A stretch of 64,000 nucleotides of DNA from Saccharothrix australiensis (GCF_003634935.1 NZ_RBXO01000001.1:5481501-5545500), one strand, 5' to 3'. Counted from the first letter of the stretch, positions 10,063 through 19,020 are shown. Notes: generated by a model not told the origin, from the sequence alone. Translations and numbers: made by a program.

Positions 10063-12798
10063 ATGGGCCGGGTGACCGGATTCGTCGATCAGCTGCGCGC
10101 CGCCGTGGACGGCGACGTGCTCGCCGACCCCGCGAGCCGCGCCCTGTACTCCGCGGACGCCTCGAACTACCGGCACGTGCCGCTGGTCGTCGTGCGGCCC
10201 CGGTCGACGGACGCGGTGGTGTCGGCCGTGCAGGTGGCGGCGGCGTTCGACGTGCCGGTGACGAGCCGGGGCGCGGGCACGAGCGTGGCGGGCAACGCGG
10301 CGGGGCCGGGTCTCGTGATCGACTACGCCCGGTACCTCGACCGGGTGATCTCGATCGACCCGGTCGAGCGGATCGCGGTCGTGCAGCCCGGCGTGGTGCT
10401 GGACCGGCTCAACGACGCCGCCCGCCCGCACGGCCTGCTGTTCGGGCCCGACCCGTCGACGCACTCGCGGTGCACGGTCGGCGGCATGGTCGGCAACGAC
10501 GCGTGCGGCGCGCACTCCGTCGCGTGGGGCAAGACCAGCGACAACGTGGCGGCGCTCGACGTGCTGCTGCCGGACGGCAGGCGGTTCGACACGCGCACGC
10601 CGCCGCCGCTGCCGCTGCCCGACGTGGACCCGGCGTGGTTCCCGGCGCTGGACCGCCGGGTCTCGGGGTACCGGCTGGACGCGCTGCCGGACCTGACGCG
10701 GGCGCTGGTCGGCACCGAGGGCACGTGCGTGGCCGTGCTGGGCGCGGCGCTGCGGCTGGTGGCCGCGCCCGAGCGGCGCGTGCTGGCCGTGCTGGGCTTC
10801 CCCGGGCGGTACGACGCCGCCGACCACGCCGCGGCGCTGCGGGAGCTGGACGTGCTGGCGGTCGAGGGCGTCGACGCGGCGCTGGCCGACACCGCCGGCG
10901 CGCGGCACCTGCTGCCGCCCGGCCTGAGCTGGCTGTTCGTCGAGACCGCCGAGGAGTCGGTGGCGCGCGCGGCCGCGTCGGTCGCGCCGCGCTCGGTGGT
11001 GGTGACCGACCCGGCGCGGCAGCGGGCGCTGTGGCGGGTGCGGGAGGACGGCGCCGGGTTGGCGACGCGGATGGCCGACGGCGGCGAGGCGTGGTCGGGG
11101 TGGGAGGACGCGGCCGTGCCGCCGGAGCGGCTGGGCGCGTACCTGCGGGAGTTCGACGCGCTGCTGGCCGGGCACGGGCGGCGCGGGGTGACCTACGGGC
11201 ACTTCGGCGAGGGCTGCCTGCACGTGCGGATCGACTTCGACCTGCGGTCCGGCTACCGGGAGTTCCTCCAGGACGCCGCGGACCTGGTGGTGGCGCACGG
11301 CGGTTCGCTGTCGGGCGAGCACGGCGACGGGCAGGCGCGGTCGGAGCTGCTGCCCCGGATGTACCCGCCGGCGGCGCTCGCCGCGTTCCGGCGGTTCAAG
11401 GCCGCGTTCGACCCCGGCAACCGGATGAACCCCGGCCGGATCGTGGACCCGCTGCCGCTGGACGCGGACCTGCGCGTCGTGGTCGCGCCGCCGGTGATCC
11501 CGACCAGGGCGGCGCTGGCGCTGCGCGCCGACGGCGGCGACCTGGCGGCGGCGACCCGGCGGTGCGTGGGCGTCGGGAAGTGCCTGAACACGTCCGGCGG
11601 CGTGATGTGCCCGAGCTACCGGGTGACGCGCGAGGAGCAGCACTCGACGCGGGGCCGGGCGCGGCTGCTGTTCGAGATGCTCAACGGGCAGGTGGTGCGC
11701 GGCGGGTGGCGGTCCACCGAGGTGCGCGACGCGCTGGACCTGTGCCTGGCGTGCAAGGGCTGCAAGCGGGACTGCCCGGTGGACGTCGACATGGCCGCCT
11801 ACAAGGCGGAGTTCCTGCACCACCACTACCGGCGGCGGCTGCGCCCGCCCGCGCACTACTCGATGGGCTGGCTGCCGCTGTGGTTGCGGCTGCGGCTGGT
11901 GAACCGGGTGACGGCCCGGTTCGCGCGGTTCGCCGGGGTGGCGGCGGAACGGCCGCTGCCGACGCCCGCGCCGAGGACGTTCCAGCGGGTGTTCGCCGGC
12001 GGTGGCGAGGGCGATCGGGTGCTGCTGTTCCCCGACACCTTCACCAACCACTTCGAGCCGGGGGTCGGCGAGGACGCGGCGGCGGTGCTCGCCGCCACCG
12101 GGCACCGGGTCGAGGTGCCGGGCGACGCCGTCTGCTGCGGGCTGACGTGGTTCTCCACCGGGCAGCTCGGCGTGGCGCGGCGGGTGGTCCGGCGGACGGC
12201 GCGGCGGCTGCGGCCGTGGACGTCGGCCGGGGTGCCCGTGGTGGGGCTGGAGCCGAGCTGCGCGGCGTTCCTGCGTTCGGACGCGCTGGAGGTGGCGGGC
12301 GACGACCCGGACGTGGCGCGGCTCGCCGGGTCGGTGCGGACCTTCGCCGAGCAGGTGGCGCCGCGGCTGCCGCAACTGCCGCCCGGCGGTTCGGCGGTCG
12401 TGCAGCCGCACTGCCACCAGTACGCCGAGGGCGGCACGGACGCCGACCGCGCGCTGCTGGAGCGGGCCGGGGTGACGGCGTCGGTGCTGGCGGGCTGCTG
12501 CGGGCTGGCGGGGAACTTCGGGTTCGAGAAGGGCCACCACGCCGTGTCGATGGCGGTGGCGGAGCAGTCGCTGCTGCCCGCCGTGCGCGGCGCGGCGCCG
12601 GGCACGGCGGTGGTCGCGGACGGGTTCAGCTGCCGGACCCAGGTGCGGCACGGGTCGTCCGCCGCGCCCGTGCACACGGCGACGCTGGTCGCGCGTGCGC
12701 TCGGCCTGGGTTCGGGCGCGGCCGGGGGCGACCGGCGGACCGGCACGGCCGGACGCGGTGACCCGGGGCGGACGCACGCGGACCCGCCCGAACGGTGA
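10063..12798 (+). CDS. FAD-binding and Fe-S oxidoreductase (D-lactate/glycolate dehydrogenase type)
   Basis: A 911-residue fusion of a GlcD-type flavin half and a GlpC/GlcF-type iron-sulfur half. The FAD-binding part contains PVTSRGAGTSVAGNA near residue 70. The ferredoxin-like part has CVGVGKCLNTSGGVMCPSY (from about 501) and CLACKGCKRDCPVD (from about 561), and two CCG motifs lie near 690 and 810, as in heterodisulfide-reductase-like domains. Such fusions oxidise a 2-hydroxyacid and pass electrons to the respiratory chain; the exact substrate is not fixed by sequence. ATG at 10063 is used; GTG at 10072 is possible. It diverges from fabG. Confidence 0.9.
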   Translation: MGRVTGFVDQLRAAVDGDVLADPASRALYSADASNYRHVPLVVVRPRSTDAVVSAVQVAAAFDVPVTSRGAGTSVAGNAAGPGLVIDYARYLDRVISIDPVERIAVVQPGVVLDRLNDAARPHGLLFGPDPSTHSRCTVGGMVGNDACGAHSVAWGKTSDNVAALDVLLPDGRRFDTRTPPPLPLPDVDPAWFPALDRRVSGYRLDALPDLTRALVGTEGTCVAVLGAALRLVAAPERRVLAVLGFPGRYDAADHAAALRELDVLAVEGVDAALADTAGARHLLPPGLSWLFVETAEESVARAAASVAPRSVVVTDPARQRALWRVREDGAGLATRMADGGEAWSGWEDAAVPPERLGAYLREFDALLAGHGRRGVTYGHFGEGCLHVRIDFDLRSGYREFLQDAADLVVAHGGSLSGEHGDGQARSELLPRMYPPAALAAFRRFKAAFDPGNRMNPGRIVDPLPLDADLRVVVAPPVIPTRAALALRADGGDLAAATRRCVGVGKCLNTSGGVMCPSYRVTREEQHSTRGRARLLFEMLNGQVVRGGWRSTEVRDALDLCLACKGCKRDCPVDVDMAAYKAEFLHHHYRRRLRPPAHYSMGWLPLWLRLRLVNRVTARFARFAGVAAERPLPTPAPRTFQRVFAGGGEGDRVLLFPDTFTNHFEPGVGEDAAAVLAATGHRVEVPGDAVCCGLTWFSTGQLGVARRVVRRTARRLRPWTSAGVPVVGLEPSCAAFLRSDALEVAGDDPDVARLAGSVRTFAEQVAPRLPQLPPGGSAVVQPHCHQYAEGGTDADRALLERAGVTASVLAGCCGLAGNFGFEKGHHAVSMAVAEQSLLPAVRGAAPGTAVVADGFSCRTQVRHGSSAAPVHTATLVARALGLGSGAAGGDRRTGTAGRGDPGRTHADPPER

Positions 12799-12889
12799 GA
12801 ACGGCCGGCTCCGCCGGACCGGCGGCGCACCGGCCGGGCAGGGCCGCTGAGTCCGGTAGGGCTTCGGGGCCCCTGCCGCAGGGTCCGGA

Positions 12890-12950
12890 CCCTGCGGGAT
12901 CCGGGCTGCGAGGTCCGGGCCCTGCGGGATCCGGGCGCTGCGAGGTCCGG
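12890..12950. repeat. 30-31-bp direct repeat between convergent genes
   Basis: Two tandem units starting CCCTGCGGGATCCGGG lie at 12890-12919 and 12920-12950, with weaker GGTCCGG echoes on both sides. They occupy the gap between the FAD/Fe-S oxidase and cutA, whose 3' ends face each other. Confidence 0.75.
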
Positions 12951-12970
12951 CCGCTGCGGGCGGGGTGGGG

Positions 12971-13315
12971 CTACGGGGTCCGGTGCGGCGGGGTCGGGCG
13001 GGTCTCCTCCGTGAGCCACGCCAGGTAGTCCGGGTTGCCGCCGAGCACCGGCAGGACCAGCACCTCGGGCGTGTCGTAGGAGTGCCGGGCGGTGAGGAAG
13101 TCGGTCAGCTCGGCCGCGCGGTCGTAGGCGGTCTTGATCCAGAGCTGCCACTCCCGGTCGTCCCGGACCTCGCCGTCCCAGCGGTAGACGCTCCGCACCG
13201 GGGCCCCGACCTGCACGCACGCCGCCAGGCGCGCCTCGACGACGGCGCGGGCCAGCTCGCCTGCCGCCTCCTCGCTGTCGGTGGTCGTGATCACCACGAC
13301 GTGGTTGTCGCTCAC
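12971..13315 (-). CDS. cutA: divalent-cation tolerance protein CutA
   Basis: A 114-residue protein of the CutA1 family, a small cytoplasmic trimer linked to divalent-metal tolerance. The core VVVITTTDSEEAAGELA, RLAACVQV, SVYRWDGEV and ELTDFLTARHSYDTPEVL match the family in order, including Tyr-Trp in the central strand and the conserved HxYxxPE-like segment (here HSYDTPE). The GTG start at 13315 gives the usual family length. It is separated from the divergent small gene at 13379 by 63 bases. Confidence 0.93.
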   Translation of the reverse strand: MSDNHVVVITTTDSEEAAGELARAVVEARLAACVQVGAPVRSVYRWDGEVRDDREWQLWIKTAYDRAAELTDFLTARHSYDTPEVLVLPVLGGNPDYLAWLTEETRPTPPHRTP

Positions 13316-13366
13316 GCGCGCAGCGTACGCACCGGCGGTCGCGCTGCGCCGACGAAGCGGTGTTCC

Positions 13367-13372
13367 TATCCT
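13367..13372 (+). promoter_or_regulatory. -10 element for a probable leaderless transcript
   Basis: TATCCT ends seven bases before the GTG at 13379 and no ribosome binding site lies between them. This spacing places the transcription start at or next to the start codon, the usual arrangement of actinobacterial leaderless mRNAs. Confidence 0.5.
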
Positions 13373-13378
13373 GGACCC

Positions 13379-13555
13379 GTGGACACCGACGACGCCGTGG
13401 CGCTGCTGACCGACGAGGCCGCCCCGCCGGACGCCCGCTACCAGGCGCACGCCGACCTGGTGGCCGCGGCGGCGGCCGGTGACGCGGCCGCCGAGGCGGC
13501 CCTGCGGTGGCTGCGCTGGAACCGCTCGGGCCGCTCGGCCTGTGACGCCGGGTGA
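13379..13555 (+). CDS. small hypothetical protein coupled to ychJ
   Basis: A 58-residue Ala- and Asp-rich protein that looks largely helical and ends in ALRWLRWNRSGRSACDAG. The stop TGA overlaps the GTG of the next gene (GTGA), so the two are coupled. The reading starts at a GTG with a -10-like element just upstream and no Shine-Dalgarno, suggesting leaderless translation. I do not recognise a family; support comes from the tight coupling and codon pattern. Confidence 0.6.
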   Translation: MDTDDAVALLTDEAAPPDARYQAHADLVAAAAAGDAAAEAALRWLRWNRSGRSACDAG

Positions 13556-13959
13556 CGGCCTGCCCCTGCGGCTCGGGCGAGCCGTACGAGACCTGCTGCG
13601 GCGTGTTCCACTCCGGGGCGCGCGTCGCGCCGACGGCGGAGGCGGTGATGCGGTCGCGGTACGCGGCGTACGCCCTGTCCGACGAGGCGTACCTGCTGAC
13701 GACGTGGCACCCGGCGACCCGGCCCCGGCGCGTCGACTTCGACCCCGACCACCGGTGGGTGCGCCTGGAGGTGCTCGACCGCACCGGCGGCGGCCTGCTC
13801 CAGACCACGGGCACGGTCGAGTTCCGCGCGCACTACCGGTGGCGCGGCCGGCGTGACGTGCTGCACGAGAACAGCCTCTTCCAGCGCGAGGACGGCCGCT
13901 GGCTCTACGTCGAGCCGGTCGAGTCCGTCGCACCGGGCCGACCGCCCACGCGTGCCTGA
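13552..13959 (+). CDS. YchJ-family protein with SEC-C-like N-terminal motif
   Basis: A 135-residue member of the YchJ (UPF0225) family. The N-terminal CPCGSGEPYETCCG is the zinc-binding SEC-C-type motif, followed by the NTF2-like part with MRSRYAAYALSDEAYLLTTWHP and HENSLFQREDGRWLYV, both hallmarks of the family. The GTG at 13552 overlaps the upstream small gene's stop by four bases. Biochemical function of the family is unknown; the motif suggests a metal-stabilised cytoplasmic protein. Confidence 0.92.
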   Translation: MTACPCGSGEPYETCCGVFHSGARVAPTAEAVMRSRYAAYALSDEAYLLTTWHPATRPRRVDFDPDHRWVRLEVLDRTGGGLLQTTGTVEFRAHYRWRGRRDVLHENSLFQREDGRWLYVEPVESVAPGRPPTRA

Positions 13960-13967
13960 TCCGCGTG

Positions 13968-14012
13968 CTCAGGGTCTGCGCGCCCAGGATCTGGGCGCCT
14001 AGGGTCTGCGCA
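13968..14012. repeat. 15-bp tandem repeat, three units, overlapping the ANTAR gene stop
   Basis: Units at 13968-13982, 13983-13997 and 13998-14012 share the pattern (C)CNAGG(G/A)TCTG(C/G)GCG. The third unit contains the complement of the TAG stop of the minus-strand ANTAR gene. It lies between the convergent ychJ and ANTAR genes. Confidence 0.75.
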
Positions 14013-14730
14013 CCGAGTCGAGCAGGTTGCGCGCGACCACCCGCAGCTTGGTGTTGTGCGTCTGCGACTCGTCCACCAGCCGCTGGAACGCCTCGTCGGC
14101 GCTGATCCCGTGGGCCGCCATGAGCACGCCCTTCGCCTGGTCGATCTCCGCCCGCGACCCCAGCGCCGCCTCCAGGTGCGCGACCAGCGACCGGGACCGC
14201 TCGTAGCGCTGGAACCCGGTGATCGAGGCGGACGCGGCCGTGGTGAACAGCCGCAGCAGCGCCTCGTCGAACGGGTCGAACGCCGACTCGACGCCGCTGT
14301 AGAGGTTCAGCGCGCCCAGCACCGAGCCCTCGACCACGAGCGGCGCGGACAGGTACGCCCGCACGCCCGCACGCTGCGCCGCGGCCGTGAACTCCGGCCA
14401 CTTCGCCCGCGCGCCCTCGACCGTCACCCGGACCGGGCGCTGCGTGCGCGACGCCTCCAGGCACGGCCCCTGGCCGGCGGCGTACTGCTCGGCGTCGATC
14501 GAGACCACCTTCCGGTCGGTCGACGCGGCGGTCGACGCGCCGTCCGGGCCGACGACGGTGACCGACACGTTCTCCGCGTCCGGGATGACCCGCGAGGCCG
14601 ACTCGGCGAGTTGCTGCAGCACCTCGTCCAGCGACTGCTCGTCGGCCAGCACGCCGGCCAGTTCCTCCAGCGCCTCGCTGGCCTCGTCCAGTTGGGAGGC
14701 GGGCACGCGGTCTTCGATGCTCACCTGCAC
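13999..14730 (-). CDS. GAF-ANTAR domain antitermination regulator
   Basis: A 243-residue cytoplasmic regulator with a GAF sensor domain (residues 20-165; contains QYAAGQGPCLEA and YLSAPLVVEGSVLGALNLYS) and a C-terminal ANTAR domain (about 180-240; AEIDQAKGVLMAAHGISADEAFQRL). ANTAR domains bind paired RNA hairpins in nascent transcripts and prevent termination; the GAF part normally binds a small ligand. It is divergent from the response regulator gene, with 50 bases between. No dual-hairpin target is obvious in the adjacent intergenic regions. Confidence 0.93.
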   Translation of the reverse strand: MQVSIEDRVPASQLDEASEALEELAGVLADEQSLDEVLQQLAESASRVIPDAENVSVTVVGPDGASTAASTDRKVVSIDAEQYAAGQGPCLEASRTQRPVRVTVEGARAKWPEFTAAAQRAGVRAYLSAPLVVEGSVLGALNLYSGVESAFDPFDEALLRLFTTAASASITGFQRYERSRSLVAHLEAALGSRAEIDQAKGVLMAAHGISADEAFQRLVDESQTHNTKLRVVARNLLDSVRRP

Positions 14731-14780
14731 TGTCTACACCGCGCACGCCATAATCGCCGCTACCGGAAGGGAGGCGGCCC

Positions 14781-15455
14781 GTGCGCGTGCTGCTGGTCGA
14801 GGACGACGACGGTGTCGCCGATGCCCTGGTGGAGGCGCTCGGCGCCAACGGCCACCGCCCACACCGGGTCGCGCGCGGCGCGGACGCCCTGCGCCAACAC
14901 CGGGACTACGACCTGCTGTTATTGGACTTGAAGCTGCCCGACGCGCACGGGCTGGAGGTGCTGCGCAAGATCCGCCGGGTGGCGCGGACCCCGGTGCTGG
15001 TGCTGACCGCGAGCGGCGACGAGCGCTCCCTCGTCCGCGGGCTGCGGCTGGGCGCGGACGACTACCTGGTCAAGCCGGTGCGGCTGGCCGAGCTGCTGGC
15101 CCGGATGGACGCGGTCGCCCGGCGCGCCACGCGGGTCGACCGCGCCGACCGCACCGTCCGGGTCCGCGACGTGGTGGTCGACCTGGAGGGGCGGCGGGTG
15201 ACCGCCGGCGGCGTCGAGGTGCCGCTGACCACCACGGAGTTCGACGTGCTCGCGGCGCTGGCGAGCCGGCCGGGCACCGCGGTCAGCCGCCAGCAGCTGA
15301 TGGACGAGGTGTGGGGCGACGCCTACCTGGCGGTGTCGCGGGCGCTGGACGTGCACCTGGCGGGGCTGCGGGCCAAGCTCGCCCGGCCGGGCCTGGTGAC
15401 CACCATCCGCGGGTTCGGCTACCGGCTGGACACCGGCGACGAGACCGGGGCGTGA
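14781..15455 (+). CDS. OmpR-family response regulator
   Basis: A 224-residue regulator with a receiver domain (phospho-acceptor Asp49 in LLLDLKLPD, Thr in VLTAS, Lys98 in DYLVKP) and a winged-helix DNA-binding domain (residues 125-220; ends TIRGFGYRLDTGDE). The GTG start at 14781 has a GGAAGGGAGG ribosome site, and CATAAT at 14749-14754 may be its -10. It abuts the histidine kinase gene with no gap, and a TAXI lipoprotein gene follows, so the three form one operon. Confidence 0.95.
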   Translation: MRVLLVEDDDGVADALVEALGANGHRPHRVARGADALRQHRDYDLLLLDLKLPDAHGLEVLRKIRRVARTPVLVLTASGDERSLVRGLRLGADDYLVKPVRLAELLARMDAVARRATRVDRADRTVRVRDVVVDLEGRRVTAGGVEVPLTTTEFDVLAALASRPGTAVSRQQLMDEVWGDAYLAVSRALDVHLAGLRAKLARPGLVTTIRGFGYRLDTGDETGA

Positions 15456-16814
15456 ATGCGTCGCCGCCTGCTGCTGGTGCTGCTGCTGTTCTCCGCCGCC
15501 GCGGTGGCGGCGTTCGCCGTGCCGCTGCTGTCGGCCACCGCCGCCGAGCGCACCCAGCGGTTCGCGCTCGGCCGCACCGGTGACCTGGACCGGTTCGCGG
15601 CGCTCGCGCAGCAGGCGGCGAGCACGGGCGACGACACCGCGCTGGTGACGGAGGTGGCGGCCTACGCCGAGCTGTACGGCGAGGCGGTCGTCGTGGTGGA
15701 CGCGCGGCGGCGGGCGGTGGCGCGGGCCGGGCTGGCCGCCGACGACCCGGCGCTGGCCGGCGTGCTGGACGCGGCGCTGCGCGACCAGCCCGCGCCGCCC
15801 GTGCCGACGGTCACGCCGTGGTCGTCGGGGACGGTGGTGTTCGCCCGGCCGGTCGGCACCGGCACGCGGGTGGCGGGCGCGGTGGTGCTGCGGGCGTCGG
15901 TGGACCGGGCGGCGGCGGACGTGGCGCTGCGGTGGCTGTGGGTGCTCGGCGGCGCGCTGGCGGCCGGGCTCGGCTCGGTGCTGCTGGTGCTGGCCGTCGC
16001 GCGGTGGCTGCTCAGGCCGCTGGCGGAGCTCGCGGCGGGCGTGCGGGCGGTGGCGGCGGGCGAGCGGCGGGCGCACGTGCCCGAGCGCAGCGGCCCGCCC
16101 GAGGTGCGCGAGCTGTCGGAGCAGTTCAACCGGATGTCCGACGCGGTGACCGAGGCCGCCGACCAGCAGCGGCGGCTGGTCGCGGACGCGTCGCACCAGC
16201 TGCGCAACCCGATGGCGGCGCTGCGGCTGCGCCTGGACACCCTGGGCGGCCACGTGGCGCCCGGTGGCGCGCGGTCCTACGCCGCGGCGGTGGCGGAGGT
16301 CGAGCGGCTGGAGTCGCTGCTGGACGGGCTGTTGGCGCTCGCGTCGGCGGAGAGCACGGCGACGGAGGTCGCGGCGGGCGGCCGGGAGCCCGGCCTGGCC
16401 GACGCGGGCGCGGTGGCGGTGGACCGGGCCGACTTCTGGCAGGTGCCGTCACCGGTCGTGCCCGCGCTGCCGGTGCTGGTGCGGTGCCCGGAGTCGGAGC
16501 TGTCGCAGGTGCTGGACGTGGTGCTGGACAACGCCGTCAAGTACGGCGGCGGGCGCGTGGAGGTGTCCGTGGGCGCGGACCGGGCGGCGGGCGTGGGCTG
16601 GGTGCGGGTGGCCGACGACGGCCCCGGCCTGACCGACGCCGAGCTGGCCCTGGCCACCGACCGGTTCTGGCGGGGCCGGTCCGACCGGCCGGGCACCGGG
16701 CTCGGGCTGGCCATCGCGGACCGGCTCGTCCGGGCGCACGGCGGCGCGCTGGAGCTGTCCTCGACGGGCGGGCTGGTGGCGCGGGTCGTGCTGCCGCTGG
16801 AGCCGGCGCTGTGA
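15456..16814 (+). CDS. membrane sensor histidine kinase
   Basis: A 452-residue kinase. A first hydrophobic helix (residues 5-28), an extracytoplasmic sensor of about 130 residues, a second helix (about 160-182), a HAMP linker, the phospho-histidine box DASHQLRNPMAALRLRLD, and an ATPase domain with DNAVKYGG, DDGPGL and GTGLGLAI are seen in order. Its ATG follows the response-regulator stop directly. Its own stop overlaps the start of the TAXI lipoprotein gene (GTGA), suggesting that the periplasmic binding protein works with this sensor. Confidence 0.95.
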   Translation: MRRRLLLVLLLFSAAAVAAFAVPLLSATAAERTQRFALGRTGDLDRFAALAQQAASTGDDTALVTEVAAYAELYGEAVVVVDARRRAVARAGLAADDPALAGVLDAALRDQPAPPVPTVTPWSSGTVVFARPVGTGTRVAGAVVLRASVDRAAADVALRWLWVLGGALAAGLGSVLLVLAVARWLLRPLAELAAGVRAVAAGERRAHVPERSGPPEVRELSEQFNRMSDAVTEAADQQRRLVADASHQLRNPMAALRLRLDTLGGHVAPGGARSYAAAVAEVERLESLLDGLLALASAESTATEVAAGGREPGLADAGAVAVDRADFWQVPSPVVPALPVLVRCPESELSQVLDVVLDNAVKYGGGRVEVSVGADRAAGVGWVRVADDGPGLTDAELALATDRFWRGRSDRPGTGLGLAIADRLVRAHGGALELSSTGGLVARVVLPLEPAL

Positions 16815-17698
16815 ACCGCCGGGTGTTCCTGCTGGGGCTGCTGGCCGCCGGGTGCACGTCCGGCGGGCCGTCCGACGAGCTGCTCATCGCCTCGGGCGAG
16901 CGTGGCGGCATGTACTACGACTTCGCCGCCCTGCTCGCGGCGCAGCTCGAACCCGGCCTGCGCGGCCGGGCCGTCGAGACGCAGGGCAGCCTGGAGAACC
17001 TGGAGCGGCTGCGGTCCGGGTCGGTGCGGGTGGCGCTGAGCCTCGCCGACGCGGCCCACGTCGCCGATCCCGCGCTGGAGCTGCGCGCCCTGGGTCGGGT
17101 GTACGAGAACTACCTGCAACTCGTCGTGCGCGCCGACGACCCGGCGCGGCGCGTCGCGGACCTGGCCGGCCGGGTGGTCTCGCTGGGCGCGGCGGGTTCG
17201 GGCGCGTCGCTGTCGGGCGAGCGGATGCTGGCGGCGGCCGGGCTGGGCGGCTCGGTGCGGGTGACGCACCTGCGGCTGGCGGAGGCCGCGCGGGCGTTGG
17301 CGGACCGCCGGGTCGACGCGCTGCTGTGGTCGGGCGGGGTGCCGACGCCGGTGCTGGAGGGGCTGCCCGGTATCCGGCTGCTGCCGCTGGCGGACCTGCT
17401 CGCCGGGCTGCGGGTGGCGCACGGCTCGGTGTACGAGCAGGTCTCGGTGCCCGTCGGGGTGTACGGGTCGACGCGCGAGGTCGCCACCATCGGCGTGGCG
17501 AACCTGCTGGTGTGCCGGGCGGAGCTGCCGGACGAGCCGGCCGCGTCGATCGCCCGGACGCTGGTGTCGAGGGCGGCGGCGCTCGTGCCCGACCAGGCGC
17601 TGGGCACCCAGTTCCTGGACGTCCGCAGCCTCATCGGCACCGCGCGGCTGCCGCTGCACCCCGGTGCCGCGGCGGTCTACCGCGACCTGCACGGCTAG
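16811..17698 (+). CDS. TAXI-family solute-binding lipoprotein
   Basis: A 295-residue exported lipoprotein. The signal RRVFLLGLLAAGC places the lipidated cysteine at residue 15. The mature part (LLIASGERGGMYYDFAALLAAQLE, TQGSLENLERLRSGSVRVALSLADAAHV) matches TAXI proteins, the ligand-binding subunits of one class of TRAP transporters. No TRAP membrane subunits are nearby. Translational coupling to the histidine kinase suggests a ligand-capture role for that sensor rather than for transport; this is inference. Its stop overlaps the stop of the convergent DUF5655 gene. Confidence 0.9.
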   Translation: MNRRVFLLGLLAAGCTSGGPSDELLIASGERGGMYYDFAALLAAQLEPGLRGRAVETQGSLENLERLRSGSVRVALSLADAAHVADPALELRALGRVYENYLQLVVRADDPARRVADLAGRVVSLGAAGSGASLSGERMLAAAGLGGSVRVTHLRLAEAARALADRRVDALLWSGGVPTPVLEGLPGIRLLPLADLLAGLRVAHGSVYEQVSVPVGVYGSTREVATIGVANLLVCRAELPDEPAASIARTLVSRAAALVPDQALGTQFLDVRSLIGTARLPLHPGAAAVYRDLHG

Positions 17699-18288
17699 CG
17701 GTTGCCGGTGTAGGCGTCCCGCAGCCAGGACAGCGTCTCGCCGTCGATGGCGTCGGCGCTGGTGAGGGCGATCCGGACGGTGATCGCGCCGTTCCCGAGG
17801 GACGGCGCGGCCTCCAGCCGCCCGCCCGGCGCGCGTCCCGCCAGGCGCAGGCCGAGGTCGACGCGCGTGCGGGTGCCCGCCTTGACGACGGCGAAGGTGC
17901 GGCGCGGCGACACCAGGGCCACGTGGGTCTTGCGGGCCCGCACGCGCATCGGGCCCAGCAGCGCGGCTTCGGCGAGGACGCGGTCGAGGATGGGCCGCAG
18001 CTCGGCCCGGTCGGCGTACTGCCGGTCCACGAGGTCGCCGGCACCGGCCAGGGGGTCGTCGGGACCGGCCCACACGAAGTCGGGGTAGCCGAACCGCTCC
18101 ATCAGCAGCAGCAGCTGCGGGTACCCGGTGACCGCGCGCTCGTCGAGCCACGCGCGCAGCTCGCGCTCGCCGTCGATGCCGGACGCCAGCACCCGCCGGT
18201 TCCACTCCGGCACGCCCTCCCCGGTGGTGCGCCGGAGCAGGCACGCCGACCAGTCGACCATCTCGCGCCAGTGCTCCGCCGGGGGCAT
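17695..18288 (-). CDS. DUF4287/DUF5655-like protein
   Basis: A 197-residue soluble protein. The N-terminal part (EHWREMVDWSACLLRRTTG) resembles DUF4287 and the C-terminal part (YADRAELRPILDRVL, ARKTHVALVSPRRTFAVVKAGT, RVDLGLRL) resembles DUF5655. Both are uncharacterised families often found together. The ATG at 18288 has AGGA a few bases upstream; earlier starts would add low-complexity sequence. It is convergent with the TAXI gene, sharing two bases of stop codon. Confidence 0.8.
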   Translation of the reverse strand: MPPAEHWREMVDWSACLLRRTTGEGVPEWNRRVLASGIDGERELRAWLDERAVTGYPQLLLLMERFGYPDFVWAGPDDPLAGAGDLVDRQYADRAELRPILDRVLAEAALLGPMRVRARKTHVALVSPRRTFAVVKAGTRTRVDLGLRLAGRAPGGRLEAAPSLGNGAITVRIALTSADAIDGETLSWLRDAYTGNR

Positions 18289-18519
18289 GGGGTCATCCTG
18301 CCGCGTCGCGACGCCGGCCGCGCGGGCAGCGCCGGGCCCGCCGGGGCGGGGTCGCGGCACGGACGGGTCGGTCGAAGCGCTGCGCCGGCACCGTGGGCGC
18401 GGAGGCTGTACCGCCGGCACGAGCCGGGCACCCCAGGACAGGGCACTGCGCACACGGCCCACCGGCTCCGTCACGGTCTGCCCGAGCGGCGCCCGCCTCG
18501 TGGGGCATGAGGGCGTTCC

Positions 18520-18951
18520 CTAGTACTCCAGTTCGAAGTCGCGGTGGTCGTCGGGGTCGACCACCGCGACGAGCTTGTTCCCCGGCTTCAGGCCGGGGCC
18601 GTACCTGGTGTCGTGGTCGATCAGGAACTCGGGCACGTCCGGGCCCTTGATCAGGAGCCGGACGCGGACCGTGGCGTCCTCGCTGATCGGCTCCACGGAC
18701 AGCACCACGGCGGTCGCGGGCAGACCCACCTCGTCCAGGCGCAGCAGCCGCCGCTTGGCGCGCGCGATACCGCGCCACACGGCGATGCCCAGCGGTAGCA
18801 GCAGCGCGGTGAGCACGATGCCGAGGGTGCCGCCGTCGTTGGCCGCGTAGACGATCGGTCCGGTGACCATCAACGCCGCGGCGAACAGGTGCAGGACCAC
18901 GTTGTTGCCCCGGTTGGCCCCGTGTACTTCGACGAACCCGTCCTCCGCCAT
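18520..18951 (-). CDS. hypothetical membrane protein
   Basis: A 143-residue protein with two hydrophobic helices (about residues 18-58), a basic loop (RGIARAKRRLLRL) and a soluble C-terminal half that looks like a small beta domain (VRVRLLIKGPDVPEFLIDHDTRYGPGLKPGNKLVAVVD, read in pieces). I do not recognise a named family. The 231 bases to its left, before the DUF5655 gene, hold nothing I can identify. It may be cotranscribed with the genes further right, but a 69-base gap separates it from the molybdoenzyme partner. Confidence 0.7.
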   Translation of the reverse strand: MAEDGFVEVHGANRGNNVVLHLFAAALMVTGPIVYAANDGGTLGIVLTALLLPLGIAVWRGIARAKRRLLRLDEVGLPATAVVLSVEPISEDATVRVRLLIKGPDVPEFLIDHDTRYGPGLKPGNKLVAVVDPDDHRDFELEY

Positions 18952-19020
18952 TCCGGCACTTTAAGCAGGTCGTGGGGTGCCGTGGGCCGAGTTGCGCGAA
19001 TGCGGCCGGACGGCGGCCGC

